Positions 1 through 13,418 of a stretch of DNA of 64,000 nucleotides are shown here, in pieces. Location: the NCBI RefSeq assembly GCF_020080835.1, contig NC_058166.1, positions 3,534,001-3,598,000 of the forward strand, read 5' to 3'. Origin of the DNA: Cotesia glomerata (Eukaryota > Arthropoda > Insecta > Hymenoptera > Braconidae). Under the pieces are notes generated by a model. It saw nothing but the letters and a program-made list of their open reading frames with translations. It searched no databases and was not told where the DNA came from. Numbering within the stretch: the first letter of the stretch is position 1; every line of letters starts with the position of its first letter. The translations under genes and the position numbers were made by a program.

Positions 1-1694
1 ATGCTTATTAAAAAGACACAACTAGCAAGATGTTTTTAAAAAAATATCCTTTTTTTATGATTCTTGTTCCATTGCCTGAATGTAAAATTAATTTACACTT
101 AGTTAATTTAAAATAAGTGTTGCTAAAACGTTCGTATTTTATTTCAATGTCTTTTCATCTCCTCGCTGTACTATCTTCCATGGCTTTTATTTATTTTATA
201 TCCTTTATCTTTTATTGCGAGGGTAACTAAGATAAAAAAAAAAATTTCGCTTTTTCTTTCTTAAAAGACACGTACAATTTTTTTATTTTTCCGCACAAGG
301 GATGAGACTGAGTTGACGATTTGAAAGGTAATACGCGTCTCTAACTCTGTTATAGATGTAAATATATATAAGTGATGTATAAAATATTTTTTTCTTGACT
401 TTTGAGATTTACAAAGTTGAATGAAATTGTTTGCGATAAAGGCACAAAATTGTTTCCATCTTTTTAGTTTATTATTTTAATATAAGTTAATGACGCTTTA
501 TTGTGGGTAGTACTCAAGCGGCTTTTATGTCACATTATACGATATATTATTGTGAAGATTGATCAAAGGAAATAAAGTAGTAGGCTTTTAAAATATTTTT
601 TCGTTAAGTGCCGCTTTCTTTATATTAAAAAGAAGTATATCAGATACTGGTTTTAGAAGTTTATCTTCTGGAATAATTACACTTGCATCATGAGAATCAA
701 TTATAAGGATAAATGCTGAAAAAACATAAAAGATAAAATGTCTTTGAAGTGACACTGGTTACGCTCGGTAATTTTATGATATTGAAAGATTGTTAGTCTT
801 AACAACTATTTTTGCGAAGAAAAAAAATAGTAGTTTGTAATTACCCCAGTAACATTGATTTTGTACAAGATTCTTTGGCCAGATAGTTGACCAAGCCCTA
901 GAAACAGAATCGGATAATTTTTGAGCCAGACAGTTAACCAAGATTATTCGTCCAGGCTGTCGGCAGATTTGGACAAGATTTTAAAACAGAATCTGGAGCA
1001 ATACTTAGTCTTCAGTGACAAGTCGACAGATCTGTAACTGAACTTTGTCCAAATTGTTGGTAAAAAAGTTTAACCCAGACTTGCGCGAGAGACGAAAAAG
1101 ACTAACAGTGCGCATTCTTATTGTACTGAAATAAAAATGAGAACTTCTGCCTTCACAACTAAGTCTCAAAAAGTGGGGGTGGGGAGCTCTACTATTTCTG
1201 GCCATTTTCGGAACGAATTCTGGCCCTAGTCTTGCCCAAGAATCTTGGTCAAATATCTGGAGCGATTCTTCGACGGTTCTTGAAGATTAATTTGCCGTAA
1301 GTTTCTTGTCCAAGAATTGTAAAAATATGCATACAAATGCTTCATCACGATTTTTGAGCCAGAATTGAACCAAATTACTACTAGGCTATTAACCATTAAT
1401 GGCCTTGACATAAATATATAGATTTACTATTAGAACAATATTAAATTGATAATATTAAATAATCTATTCAAAATAATAGTAATAATGTAAGTAATGTCAA
1501 ATTACTATTTTCTTATGGTAAGCTTATTGGAAATAATTCAAAATTTTGTTCAAAATATTAGTTGAGTTTTCTAGTTTTTTTTTTTTTTTTTTTTTTATCA
1601 ATAATTTATTTTTAAACTCTTTAGTAAGGTACCGGTGGGTAATAAGGCCTAGCTAGAGGCGATTTTGCAAAAAATCGAAAATACACAGAAAATG
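1..1694. other. AT-rich intergenic DNA, no gene
   Basis: No supported gene. Short reading frames here are broken and low-complexity. From about 850 to 1400 there are scattered diverged copies of a CCAAGATT/AATCTTGG word, probably an old inverted-repeat element whose ends I cannot define. A T-run lies at about 1576-1597. Confidence 0.6.
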
Positions 1695-1875
1695 CACAGA
1701 AAAAAAAATTTACTTGAATCAAGTAAATAATTATAAAGAACATTTGCTTCTTGATTTGAGTAGAAAAATTCTTAAACTGAGAAATTTTTCTTGGTTTAAG
1801 TAAATTTTATTTAATTCAAAAATTTTTCGTCTTGATTCAAGACAATGAAACTCTTCAAAATTATTTTTCTTTATA
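1695..1875. mobile_element. Truncated MITE, CACAGAAA family
   Basis: Starts with CACAGAAAAAAAA and contains the family words CTTGAATCAAG and CTTGATTCAAG, as in the intact copy at 31684-31906. The right inverted end is missing where the next inverted-repeat segment begins, so this copy is truncated or overwritten. Confidence 0.6.
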
Positions 1876-2608
1876 CCTCGGTCGAAAGTACGCATCTTTT
1901 GCACCTATTTTGAAGCAGAAAGTTAAAGATTCGTGCATTGGTAAAGCTACACATTCGCTCTCTATAACAGCGGGAGCATAAAATGCTTTCGTTACCGCGA
2001 CTGGTATTAGTCATTTGTTACTAACTATATTTTGTTTACGCTGATCATTTACGATTGATGATACAATACAACTTGGTTATATTTCTTTATTTCTTCTACT
2101 TATATGAAATATTTTATGTATAAATGGAGATATAGATAAAGATATAACTGCCGTAAGAGTGAGTAGATCATCCGATGTAACTTATAACCAGGTTGTACTG
2201 TACTAAGATTCAGTTTGACAGTGACGTGTGTAAAATGGATCAACTTTATTTAATTAATGAATTATTTAGAAAAATGTACGCAGTAACAACTATTTAAATT
2301 AATTTTTATTAATTATTGTTAATTTTCAGATAATATGCTCGTTTTTTTTTTTTTATTTTTAACCGAAAATAATCTTCATTATGTTTGTTGAATTCAAGAA
2401 ATTTCAGTTTTATTTAATCTAAAAATTTTTCAAAAAAAATGTTTGTTAATTATTTTTTATTTGATTTTACATTAATTTTTTTTTATTTGATGCCTGTCCC
2501 CCCCCCCCCGACCAGCAGTACTCACTTCGCTCGTACCGCAAATGTCGGGGGCAGGCATCAATTTTTTTTCGATGCAGTACATTAAATATTTTACGTACTT
2601 TCGACCGG
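1876..2608. mobile_element. Inverted-repeat-bounded segment (unclassified)
   Basis: CCTCGGTCGAAAGTACGCA at 1876-1894 is answered by its imperfect reverse complement TACGTACTTTCGACCGG at 2592-2608. The inside is AT-rich non-coding sequence plus a GC hairpin at 2488-2560. Similar CGAAAGTACGCA words sit next to the hairpins at 17.06 and 21.32 kb, so this is probably part of a composite repeat family. Confidence 0.45.
2488..2560. repeat. GC-rich hairpin with C-run
   Basis: TGATGCCTGTCCCCC on the left pairs with GGGGGCAGGCATCA on the right, around a centre containing CACTTCGCTCG. A run of about 12 C lies in the left arm. Its GC content stands out sharply from the surrounding DNA. Confidence 0.7.
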
Positions 2609-2619
2609 CTATAAAGAAA

Positions 2620-2754
2620 AATAGTATACACTACACGGGCAGAAGTTTGAGAGCTCTGAACTGCGCGCCGTGATGCCCTCGGCTACGCCTCGGGCATCAT
2701 GTCGCGCAGTGCAAAAATCTCAAACTTTCTGCCCTAATAGTGTAATATACTATT
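2620..2754. repeat. Structure-conserved hairpin A
   Basis: A 135-bp near-palindrome. It opens with AATAGTATAC, closes with TATACTATT, and has the central loop CTCGGCTACGCCTCGGG. Arms of about 60 bases pair across GGGCAGAA, GTTTGAGA, ACTGCGCG and TGATGCCC. Hairpins B (17139-17276) and C (21176-21309) share the ends and loop but not the arm sequence. Confidence 0.85.
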
Positions 2755-4085
2755 ACTGTGTAATAAGGCCTACGGGTTAAACATACTGGAAATAGTTATA
2801 CTATACTTAATAAGATTGGTATTAAGATCAATTATCACTTAAATTTAGCAACAATACTTTTCAAGATGTTGATAAAAATTAGAACAATGATTTTAAATTA
2901 TTAAATTTAAAATTTTTAAAAATGTTTGCCATTTACTCAAACCGTTTTTTAGGAACTCTTCTGGGCTACTTTAGAATATGACGGATGATGAAATATAGAA
3001 GACAGAAAACGTGATATCGGGATTCTATAAACTTGTCACGATATTTCTATGCTAGACGCTTCTACTAGAGTAGCCTTTAGCGGAAGCGGTTATTTTAAAT
3101 ATCATTTCTGTCACTTAGGCCTCATTATAATTCGAAATCAATTGTTATATTTTATTGTGATGAAAACATATTAAAGTACACACTCCTCCCCTTTTTTGCG
3201 AATAGTGAAGTTATGAATGAAAGCTAAAATGAAGTAGAAGCAATTATTAACCTTATAAATATTATATTTTGATATAACTCCTATGAAAAATTCATAAAAT
3301 TTTCTCCGGACTGAAAATTGATTCTCTTTTACATTTAAAAATGATAATTATAAAATTGTTATGTGGACGATTTCACCTCTCGCATACGTAATTTCAAGTG
3401 TCCGGTGAAGTACGAAACAATTAAAATAGCTGCGTTTACCACTTGCAACCTTTGTCCAATTGTTGGGTGTATAACCCACGCCAAAAACTCTCCCAGTTAC
3501 CCCTATACTAGGATTCTCCATTTAACTCCTACTTCGAAACAGCTCCAACCTCTGTAAATTCACCTCGAACATAGCTGGAGGTTGCTCTTACCTCTTACCC
3601 CGTTAAAGGTAAAAGATAGAAGCTACTGGTAAGTTTCTTTCCGCTTGGTTGCATTCAGAAAGGGAATTATTTTAATTGCGGACAGCCTCGGTTGGCTACC
3701 TACTCTTCGTTGTTCATCGTCGTATTTTCCATTCCCGGCCGACGTCCAAATGTGGAAAAACCACCCACACCCTCTTGGCCCATCCACATCCCCATAGACT
3801 CCCAGAATACCCTCTGTACACGTTCTCACGTGAATGTGGTTATTTCTACCTCTATTTAAGTACGCATTTATATTTTTATCGTTTCTCTTTCATGTAATCA
3901 TATTTTTTTAATAAATATTTTTTTATCCATTAAATTAATTCTACATTCACCTCAGGTATTACCCATGTTGTTATAATCTCTACACAGCTGGAGGTCTATT
4001 TTAAAAAATGATAAATTGTTTTTTTAATCTAATATTATGAACGTCTTTGAATAGTTTTGATAGTTTCTTTTTTAACGGTTTTAAA
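2755..4085. other. Intergenic DNA, no gene
   Basis: AT-rich with a less AT-rich patch at 3360-3850. Two short overlapping frames there, on opposite strands, show no domain, signal peptide or codon pattern I recognise. I see nothing supportable. Confidence 0.5.
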
Positions 4086-4804
4086 GAGGTTCGAGCGAAT
4101 TTAATGTAAAAAATAATTTCCAACTTTAAGCTTTGAAATTAAGTATACGTATAAATAAATACATCATTTATCTAATACCAAAATTTTAAAAAGATTCACT
4201 GTTTAGTTAATTAGATATTAAATTTCAAAAATCACAATTTTTATCTCCATATAGACGGGCTCTTATGACGGACAAACTTTAGTCGAGACCTTAATTATTT
4301 TTTTCAATATTAACCTCCCAACTTTAACGAATAAAAAACTATATACAAGAAACTTGGATTATTGTAAAATATAAAAAATATTTAATAATAATACATTACC
4401 GATATAATTTTTTAAATATTTAAAGTTTAAATTTATGTTTTTGACTCGTTTATCGTCAGCTATTTATTCGAATAAAGATTTGACAACGTCGTGTTAACAG
4501 CTGAGAAAAAAGAAAAGGATAGAAATATAATTGCAGAGAAAGAAATATTTAACTGACACACTCATGCACGTCTCTGTAATGAGTATAATCAAACGCACTA
4601 TTGCCAAATCTGTTTATTTAATCCGGCAAGTAAAAAATACGAAAGTCATTTTATAACTTTATTTTATTAAATAAGTAAAAATCATCAATTACTAAATTGT
4701 TCAAATTATTTTAAATTAAAATAAAAAATTTTGACAAATATTGGGAAGACTGAAAGTAAAAAAAATTATACATTATTTTGACTCATAAGTTACGCTCGAA
4801 CCTC
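4086..4804. mobile_element. Non-autonomous TIR element, copy A
   Basis: GAGGTTCGAGCGAA at the left end is mirrored by CGCTCGAACCTC at the right. The inside is AT-rich and non-coding. An inverted, diverged copy lies at about 17330-18660, so the 720-bp unit is a real interspersed family rather than chance dyad symmetry. Confidence 0.7.
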
Positions 4805-5342
4805 CTTAATTTTGTCTGAAAATAATTAAGAAATCCAACAAAATATTTTCAAAAAAATACTAATGACAATGATAATTTCCTTTTTTAATTTGTCCTTTTG
4901 TTTTATGATAAGACACACTCTTCGTAAAATTTTCTTACCAAAATTCCCCCATGATATATTCACAATCCTTCAGGGAATAGTAAGACAATAGAATTTAATG
5001 TCAGATATCTAAATGGATATTCAGAAGGTTGTACACATTATTGTAAATTTATTTTTTTCTCTGACGGTCTTGACAATTGACCAAAGTCGTTGGTAACACG
5101 ACTAATACACCCTAGATACTCTTAAATTCGGCAAGACCCTCTTACCGTTCATTACACCCTTATGGATCGTTACGGAATGTAAGTTAAGAAGAAACGGATA
5201 CTACGAAATACGACACTCTAAATTAGATAACTATGATCTTCCAACAATGAAGTCTTTTGATAATAAACACGAAAAGTTTGGAAAATCCAAAAGTGCACGT
5301 CTCAAAAGACTTATTTATTTTTTAAGCAAAAAATAAATTGTG
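4805..5342. other. Intergenic DNA, nothing recognised
   Basis: AT-rich sequence without a supportable reading frame or repeat boundary. Confidence 0.5.
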
Positions 5343-6100
5343 CAGTGATAGAAGGTTTAGTTCTATTTAATAATATTTAGTAATAGTTACTAAATCATTT
5401 ATTAAAGCTCATTTATTTCCACCAAATAAATATTTAGTAGTATTTAACAAATTATTTATTGCTACTCAATAAACCGTTTATTGGAATTAAATAAAATTAA
5501 TTTTTTAACTAATTTTAGCGTATAACCTAACTTATTTACTCAAAATAAAACAAAATAATTAAAATAAATAATTTTAAGTAAAAATATAAGGTACTATGAA
5601 GAAAAAAATCTCATTAAATTATAATTTTTCATTTGAGACATTTATAAAATTAAAAATTATACAAGTTTTTAACATATCAATAATAGACAAATTGAAAAAT
5701 TTAAACTAAACTCCACTGAGAAATGACATAGAAGCCATTTGGGAGTATGTGTGTTTTCAAAGGTTTGATAAATCTCCCAAAATTGAGCTGAATGAAATAA
5801 TCTGAGTCAGTGAATAGGTTATGTATCACATTGAAATTAAAGCATAGTCATCTACCGACAATACTTACCAAAGAAATATTTTGTACCTACTACTAAATAT
5901 TATTTGGTGGAAACAAATATTTATTTTGATATAATAAAGTTCTGTTTATATTTATTTAATTTATTCAGAATGAAAAAATCATTTATTAAACTGTAACAGA
6001 TAATATTGATAGGTAAAAATATTTTTTTCTCCTAATTAAATGACTAAAAATTTCATTACTAAACCAGTTTAGTACTCCGTACTAAATCCTTCCATCAATG
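5343..6100. mobile_element. MITE, CACTGATAGAAGG family
   Basis: The left end CAGTGATAGAAGG and right end CCTTCCATCAATG are imperfect inverted repeats flanked by TG on both sides. The inside is built from variants of a TTTATTAA/TTAATAAA word. Other members lie at 9884-10102, 23759-24029 and 33345-33864. Confidence 0.65.
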
Positions 6101-6513
6101 TGCAATTGATTTTTAAAAGAAAAAAATAGTTAAGTAATTTCTTATAGAGTATTTTCTATTTTTTTTTAATTATTGGCGCTCGTTTTTCTTGTCATATGCG
6201 CGTGCAGTCTAGAAAAATCTAGCTTGATTAAGTGGCGCCATAGTTTTCACGTAAGAGAAATAAGAAAAGTTCTTTTGTTTTTGTACATGAGTATCATAGT
6301 AAATTTTAATAAAATTCATTTAAAAAAAAAAACTACGTAAGCTAGGCTAGCGATATGAAATACGGCACGTTTATCGAATTCTGGAACTAATGAAAAAAGC
6401 CGGGTCTCGATATATGATTTTGTTCGGGAGTAATCGTTGGTACATACAAAATCAGCGAGTGATATCAGGACGTTTTTTTCAAAGTAGCAACATAAAATGA
6501 TTTTTAGAAAGTA
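6101..6513. other. Intergenic DNA
   Basis: AT-rich. A minus-strand frame of 90 codons overlaps the next element's left end and has no recognisable feature, so I do not call it a gene. Confidence 0.5.
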
Positions 6514-7254
6514 TACGGAAAAAACTAAACTGTAAAATTCACTCGGATTCCGGTTAATTTTTATAGTTTCAAACAGTACAATGGACATCGAGGTGGCACA
6601 AATGTAAATATTACAAAACTTAATGTAGAAAGTGTAAAAGCCACAATTTATAATTTAATATCGAAAATGTGATCAGTAGCTGTCACTATTAGTCAATAAC
6701 GACTCTCTCATCTTAAAAAATTACAGTTTCAAACAGTAAAAATTGTCGTCTCAATATATAATATATACTATAAGGAGAAGGGGAAGGTCTCACACTCGGA
6801 GAATTTAACATTTGAAACAGTAAAAATTCTACTCTTTAAATATATATTTTAGCAGTCCAAGCAAATCAATAATTATAGTTTGATTTTTAGCGTTGCGTTT
6901 AAAATTTACCATTTTACTTTGTAAATATTGACTTTGTTTTTATAGAAAATTTAGTAACTGTAGTTTATATTTTTTACATATCATGCGATCATTTTTTAGG
7001 TATGAAATGATAAATATCAAAGTCTAAATTTTTAATTATTATACTTTAACATTTTCAACTTTTATATAGCGAATATTACTGTTTGAAATAGTATTTTCTT
7101 CCATGTAAATAATAAATTGTAGCATTTAAATGATAAATATTATAAAGTCATTGTTAAAATCACGATTTTATGATTTAAAATGGTAATTTTTACCAGTTGA
7201 TTATTACTTATTATAAATCAACTATTATTTATTACAGTTTACTTTTTTTTCACG
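6514..7254. mobile_element. MITE, CACGGAAA family, copy 1 (diverged)
   Basis: A diverged copy of the element at 24805-25579. Both start with an ACGGAAAAAA stretch followed by AAACTGTAA, share the ACTCGGATTCCGGTT block, contain several TTTCAAACAGTA words, and end with TTACAGTTTACTTTTTT. The terminal bases of this copy have decayed. It is non-coding. Confidence 0.8.
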
Positions 7255-7389
7255 CATAAAATGGCTTATTTCAAGTGTTTTCTCGATGTAAATCTAATCA
7301 TATTATTGTATAAGTGCAATATGTTTGTAATAGAGGCATTTAAAGATCACAAAATTGTTTGACCTAGACAAGGCGGGAGTAAAGCACTA

Positions 7390-8487
7390 CACGGTGAGAA
7401 ATTTCCATTATTTTTTATTCTGCATGGATTTTAGATATTACAATGGTGCATATTACTAGTGAACCTTATTGACTCAGAATAAAATTTTACAATGGCCCAT
7501 AGTAATTTCCGAAACAAATGAAATCAGACATAGTAAATGGTAGAAATTGAAATGTACCATAGTAAAATGAAATATGCAATAATTTAAATTTCCGAATGTA
7601 CTATAGCAAAAATAAGAAAACGTTTGTAAAAATAAAAATTTTAGAGTAAAAATGTTTTTAGCAATCAAAAAATATCAAACCAAACAAGATTTTTTGTTTG
7701 CAATAATTTTTAAAAATATTTTTTTAAAATATAGTTTTTTTTATTTTTTTTTTTCATTTTTAACAATGAACGTAGGATTTATTTTGGCAGTTAATTTAAT
7801 TATGAATAATTATAAACACAATATATAACTTTTAAATTATTTTTTATTATTATTAGAAGTGTCGGTTGCAAGTTAACCATCAAATGCTTGTTTTCATTTT
7901 AATTTTTCACGGTAAATTATTAAATATTTTATTATTTATGAATCTTACAAATTTTCATTAACTATTCATGTGTTGATGGATTTATAAACTAATATTTATT
8001 TAAAACTTAATGTTTATTGCAATTTTCATAACACCGTTAACCACTACTGATAGCGTCTGTAGACTTATGTTGACAAAACAAAGCAGCACGAAAAAATGAA
8101 AGAGCGCGCGTCGCGACTGACGCGCATACGTTTACTATGGGACATTTGAAAATTTCATAGTCACAATTTTAAATTTAAACCGAGTACACGTGACTCAATG
8201 TGAATCTTTTTATAAATTTTATTGTCGACTGAGCAACAGAAATTTTACTATGGAACTATAATGAAAAGTTTTAAGCACACTAACAGTTTTTGTTCTGTCA
8301 GTTTACGAAAATTTTTTATATATGTTTATGTAACAGTTGCATGGTCAAATTTACTATGGTCCCTAGTAAATATTGATTGGTACAATATGATATTCTTAAA
8401 TTTTTATGGTAATATTTTGAATTGAGTCATTAAGGTTCAGTCTTATTATGTATGCATAGTAAATTTCTACAGAAATTTCTCACCGTG
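7390..8487. mobile_element. TA-flanked TIR element, CACGGTGAG type
   Basis: A 1098-bp element with perfect 16-bp inverted ends (CACGGTGAGAAATTTC), flanked on both sides by TA, as expected for Tc1/mariner-type insertion. The inside repeats a TTACTATGG/CCATAGTAA word at least six times and encodes nothing I recognise. A GC-rich palindromic patch with GCGCGCGTCGCGAC lies near 8105. Confidence 0.8.
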
Positions 8488-9883
8488 TACCTCACGCGCT
8501 TCGCGCTATGAGGCGTGCAATAATTTATGAATTGAAGCCAAAAACTAAATACTGATTACCTTAAAAATCAAGTAAATAGTAAACTTAGGGAAAAAAAGGA
8601 TTATTTAAGATTTATAAGAAAGTAAATTTGAAGAGTTGCACAAACCATTAGTCGTGAACATTGTGTAGCCTTATCCCGTTATCCTTATTTTCCAGAATCG
8701 CGACTTACTACTAAAGATACTGGGTAGAAGTAGCAGCGTTGTTAATGGTAAGTAAGTAAGAGAATGGGAAAGAAAGTTAGTTATAGGGCGAGAGAAAGAT
8801 CCGGTAGTTTCATAACTATACGAATATAACCAGGAGTTAAAACCACAGCATGAATGTCGTATCTTACTACTCTTACTCTACTCCACTCCTGCCGTGCTTT
8901 CTACGTTTACTTCAAGGATATATATCTATAGTGTATAGGCGGTCGTCTTTAGAACAGGGTGGATTTTATTATCAGACTAAATCCTATTTCGTGAAAACAA
9001 CAAATGTGGAGGTTTGTTACACCAACTACCATAACATGTGTATACTTTATATCTTCGAGATATTGTTGAATTTCTGGAAAACTAATATTTGTTTGTTATG
9101 TTTTATATTACTTTTTTTTCAATTATTTTTTTGTCTTATTGCAGGATTAATTTTGATTACTTGAGGTCTAAAAGTACAATTTTTTTACGGGACTGATGCG
9201 ACGTTATTTAAAAAAAAAAAAGCTGTATATTTCAATAAGGATAAATTTACCCTTCAACATCATATTGATGATAAATCGCAGGCGTCAAAAACCACCAAAT
9301 TGATTGAACTGCAATCATTACTTAAATATCCTTTTTATGATGCTACACTATGACAATAATACCAAGTAACATGTACCTATATTTTTCCAGATATTAATCA
9401 GGAAATACGCCCGTTATTTTTACGTCTTGATATATAATGTAATTAACCTTATTTTCTTCAGACTTGTTATTTCTCTAATGATCAATGGGAAGTCAGAGGG
9501 AAAATTGAAGGTTTTTTTATCACTAAGTTGTTCATATTGCAAAAACTAACTTGATTGATTTTCAAGTCTCTCCTGAAAGTGTGTTAGTTTATTGAATTAC
9601 AAAAATCCTTTCCGAAAATCAGCTACAAAAAAAATGAACTTGAATGAAGAAAATAATTTTGAAGAACTTCATAGTCTTGATTTAAGTTGAAAAATTCTTA
9701 AACTAAGAAATTTTTTTTGATTAAAAAATTAGTAGGGTTCATTCAAAAATTTTAATAATTTGAAAATCGTCTAAAATTGAATTATTTTTTCTTTATTTTA
9801 TCAATTTTTAAGTTTAAAATTTTATGTTTGATGTAAATTTTGAAAACTTTAAATCGAAATATTTATTTCTAGAAATTATTCTA
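8488..9883. other. Intergenic DNA, no supported gene
   Basis: Contains a + strand frame of 104 codons at 8850-9164 that is hydrophobic and low-complexity towards its C-terminus. I recognise no family and see no promoter or relative, so I do not annotate it. CTTGAATGAAG-type words at 9625-9720 may be another fragment of the CACAGAAA MITE family. Confidence 0.5.
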
Positions 9884-10102
9884 CACTGATAAAAGAATTT
9901 CTTAGCATTTAAGAAGATTTCTTTGTACTTAAGAAATCATTTATAAACATCATTTCTTAGGATTTAAAAAATATTTCTTAGAATTTAAGAAATATTTCTT
10001 AAATACAAAGAAATATTTTTTAAATGCTAAGAAATGATGTTTAAGAAATGATTTCTTAAATACAAAGAAATCTTCTTAAATTCTAAGAAATCCTTCTATC
10101 AG
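9884..10102. mobile_element. MITE, CACTGATA family, hairpin form
   Basis: About 219 bp flanked by TA, with CACTGATAAAAGAATTTCTTA at the left and the matching TAAGAAATCCTTCTATCAGT at the right. The whole element is a chain of AAGAAAT/ATTTCTT words and can fold on itself almost end to end. Confidence 0.75.
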
Positions 10103-10216
10103 TATAGAAGATTTATGTAACGTTCAAAAATAAAAGATAATTATTTTCAGGTTTTGTGTTATTTAAATTTTCACCTTCTGACAATCATAATATACATATA
10201 AATTATACAAAAAGCA

Positions 10217-10941
10217 CACAGAAAGAAACATTTCTTGACTGGAGAACAAAATTCTTGGCTCAAGAAAATTTTCGGGTGCCTGAAGGAAGACCGAAATTGT
10301 ATTGGCCGAAGTGAAAATTTTTCTTGAAATTCTATTCTCGATGGAAGTAATTTTTTCTCAATTCAAATTGTCATAAATACTTAATACAATAAATTTTTAT
10401 ATTTGATCGAGATTTTTTGATACTTTAGGGAAGCAGCGCCACCTACTTCAGTTGAGAAAAACTGAGAAAAACTCATCTTGAGAAAATTTTTTTCTTGAAT
10501 ATTTGATGAAAAAAAATGATTCAATATTATTTGATCTTCCTATTTGATATATTAATCAATAAAAATATTAATGAAAATTTATTTTTATCAAAATATTTAA
10601 TTTTTTGGAGCACGAAAAAAATTTTCTGAAGACAAGAAAATTTATTTCTATCAAGAACTAAATTTTTTGGAGCACGAAAAAAATTTTCTGAAGACAAGAA
10701 AATTTATTTCTATCAAGAACTAAATTTTTTGGAGCAAGAGGCTGAATTTTCTCAGAACAAGAAGATTTTATTGACTTAAATAAATTTTCTTGGTTCAAGA
10801 TACGTATTTCTTAAAGCAAGAGAATTAATTTTGTTGGAATAAGTGAAATTTCTTGAGTCAAAAAAAAATTTCTTTTTCGCTCAAGAAAATAATTAGGAAG
10901 AAAAAATATTTTCTTGGCTCAAGTGAACCTTCTTTTCTATG
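10217..10941. mobile_element. MITE, long CACAGAAAG family, copy 1
   Basis: About 725 bp. It begins CACAGAAAGAAACATTTCTTG and is flanked by CA. The inverted copy at 17902-18592 shares a long block around the GGCGCCACCTACTT sequence and the CTCAAGAAAATTTTCGGGTG block. Numerous TCAAGAAA/TTTCTTGA words occur inside. A block of about 58 bp is tandemly duplicated at about 10610-10730. Confidence 0.75.
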
Positions 10942-12653
10942 CACATTATTAGTTAAATACCTTCAATTGAATTTTAAATAAAATTAATTTCATGCAATTG
11001 ATTTATAATTAAAATCATTTCTTTAATTTACTATTGTAGTGTACAGTAAACATATTTTTTTCGTATAAAATTTTTTTTAACGTGACTTGTTTTCAGAAGA
11101 CTGATATTTTGTGCCGTATAAAATTTTTTAACCATTAAAATCAACAGATATAAAAAATTAAAATAAATATCAAATAAAGTAAAACCCGAGATAAAATTAG
11201 CAGACTAAGTATAACAGGCTGAGTTTTTTTTCTACTTAAAGTAATTCCACAAGCAAAAAACGTGAATTTCGCACAAGTAAGAGGTTGTACGTTGGACTTT
11301 AATGAATTGACTTGTACAAGAGACCGTCGTCGGGTTTAATAGAATAAGCTAATTGTGGGATATTGGCTAAGAGGTATAGAGTTGAGTACAAAAGAGGGTG
11401 TTTAGACAAAATGGTGTATTTGTAGTCTCGTAGTTACTACTCGTATTAGTAGTACTTGTAGTAAGTTTTCGTGACTCGTGTCTTTAGTCACTCGTTTCGT
11501 TCTATATAAGAGTGAAAATAAAGTCAAAAAGTGCCAGCGGCTCTGAGATCGTTAGTATCATTTGTAGACGACCAGAATTACAATGTCACTTCTTACACTG
11601 TCTTCTATTTGACTACTTTTATCTCTTCATTTATAGTTAAATCATTATTTTTATTCTATTTATTTATTTATGACTGATTTTTTTAACTAAATTAGTAGAT
11701 TTTTTGCAAAAAAAAACGTAAAAATAATCCATCTTCCTTTAAAGATGGATTTGCGTTGATGTATCAGTGTATAAAAGAGGGATTGACGCCTACGACACGA
11801 GCTCTCAAGGGATTACGCGCAAATATCTCAACTGTACGTGACAATCACTCGGAATAAATCGACTTTAGTTAATATTCTTTCGGTGAATCGGTATAAAGTG
11901 CTCGAAGAAAAAAAAATGGATTTTATAAATTTTTGAAAACAAACTTTTTGATAAATTAAAGGGTCATTCTGAATCCAGTGCTCGAAAAAAAGGCAATATT
12001 AATGATTTTTTTACAAATAAATTATTATAGATATTGATATAAAATTTATTTAGCTCAACAAATACACTCTTGAATTACACAAAAAATATCTAAATTTATT
12101 TATTTTTATATTTATCCACAGATTCGGTAGAATCTGGCGCCAAGTTCCGTTCAAATTCGTTGTAAACGGAGCGCGAGACTACCGACTGTGTTTACTGTAA
12201 GCAGAACGGTATTTTGAGGTTGCAAAATTTTATTTAATTCTACGGTACTTCTTGTTCCTAAATTTTATATTATAACAGTAATTCATGCTTTATTTTACTG
12301 ATATTAATTAATTATATTCAATTATAACAATTAATCTACTTGAAATTATTAAATTTTATCAGCACAAACTATAGCAACGCAAAAATTTCGATCCTGACTT
12401 TTTTTCGATGGGCAAAGTGATCTGCCACCGACTAAATAATTCGAGAATTCATGGTAATCTTCCAATATATGGGAAACTACAGTTAAAAAAATACATTTCA
12501 CAGCTTGCATCTACATCCGCCAGGGTGCGCTGGAATTGTTTTTACATAAACTGTAGCTTCAAGGGGATAGTTTGCTATAAAAAATGCAGCCAACGCGAGA
12601 TTTAAGTTGGTACCAATTGTAAATTTTTATTATAATTACAAAAAATACTAAAA
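10942..12653. other. Intergenic DNA, possible unassigned promoter
   Basis: No reading frame is supportable. A TATATAAG word at about 11500 lies in a less AT-rich stretch (11290-11600), but no coding sequence follows that I can recognise, so a promoter is only a guess. Confidence 0.35.
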
Positions 12654-13175
12654 TCTGAACAAAACAGTTTCACTGTAAAAAAATCGCGCCAAGTCCACGA
12701 TCATAAGACTATCAAGATAAAAAAATTTCTTTTTTCTTTACAAAAAGATATAAAATAAAAAAATTAAAAAATCCAAGTAACCGATATGATTGTATTTGAT
12801 TTTTGGAAATTAAAAAAAATTTTATTGTAAATTTGAAAATTAAAAAAAAAATTTTAGAACGTACTTGGTGTGCGTCATTGTGTATTTCAATTTTTTTAAA
12901 GTCCTAGTAAATAGATTTTACAAATTTCATGAAAAGTAAAATATTTTGCAACCACGCACACTAAATACGTTCCAAAATTTTTTTTTTAATTTTCAAATTT
13001 ACAATAAAATTTTTTTTAATTTCCGAAAATCAAATACAATCATATCGGTTACTTGGATTTTTTAATTTTTTTATTTTATATCTTTTTGTAAAGAAAAAAA
13101 AATTTTTTTTATCTTGATAGTCTTATGAACGTGGACTTGGCGCGATTTTTTTACAGTGAAACTGTTTTGTTCAGA
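12654..13175. repeat. 522-bp long inverted repeat (foldback hairpin)
   Basis: TCTGAACAAAACAGTTTCAC at the left end is the exact reverse complement of the right end. The arms run about 220 bases each with few mismatches and a short spacer at about 12880-12955. The arms contain a TCGCGCCAAGTCCACG block. It is non-coding. The low arm divergence suggests recent origin or arm homogenisation. Confidence 0.88.
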
Positions 13176-13418
13176 TTATGTGAATAAACAACAAGTGTAC
13201 GGAGCTCTTACAAAAGTTGGTATGCCGCTGACCTACATGATAACTTGATGACGGCTTATCTAAAACACAAAAACAAAAATTATTCACCTTCAATATATAA
13301 GTAGTTATTACGTCAACTACGGGGATTGATATTTATTAATAAAAAACAAAATACCGGACGTTTAAAAAATAAGTGAAAAATTAGGCTTTTTTTCACAGTT
13401 TTTAGTCCTAAAAAAATA
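13176..13418. other. Intergenic DNA
   Basis: AT-rich; nothing recognised. Confidence 0.5.

Noticed and set aside
8850..9164. 104-codon + strand frame
   Set aside because: Hydrophobic and low-complexity towards the end, no family, no relative in the window.
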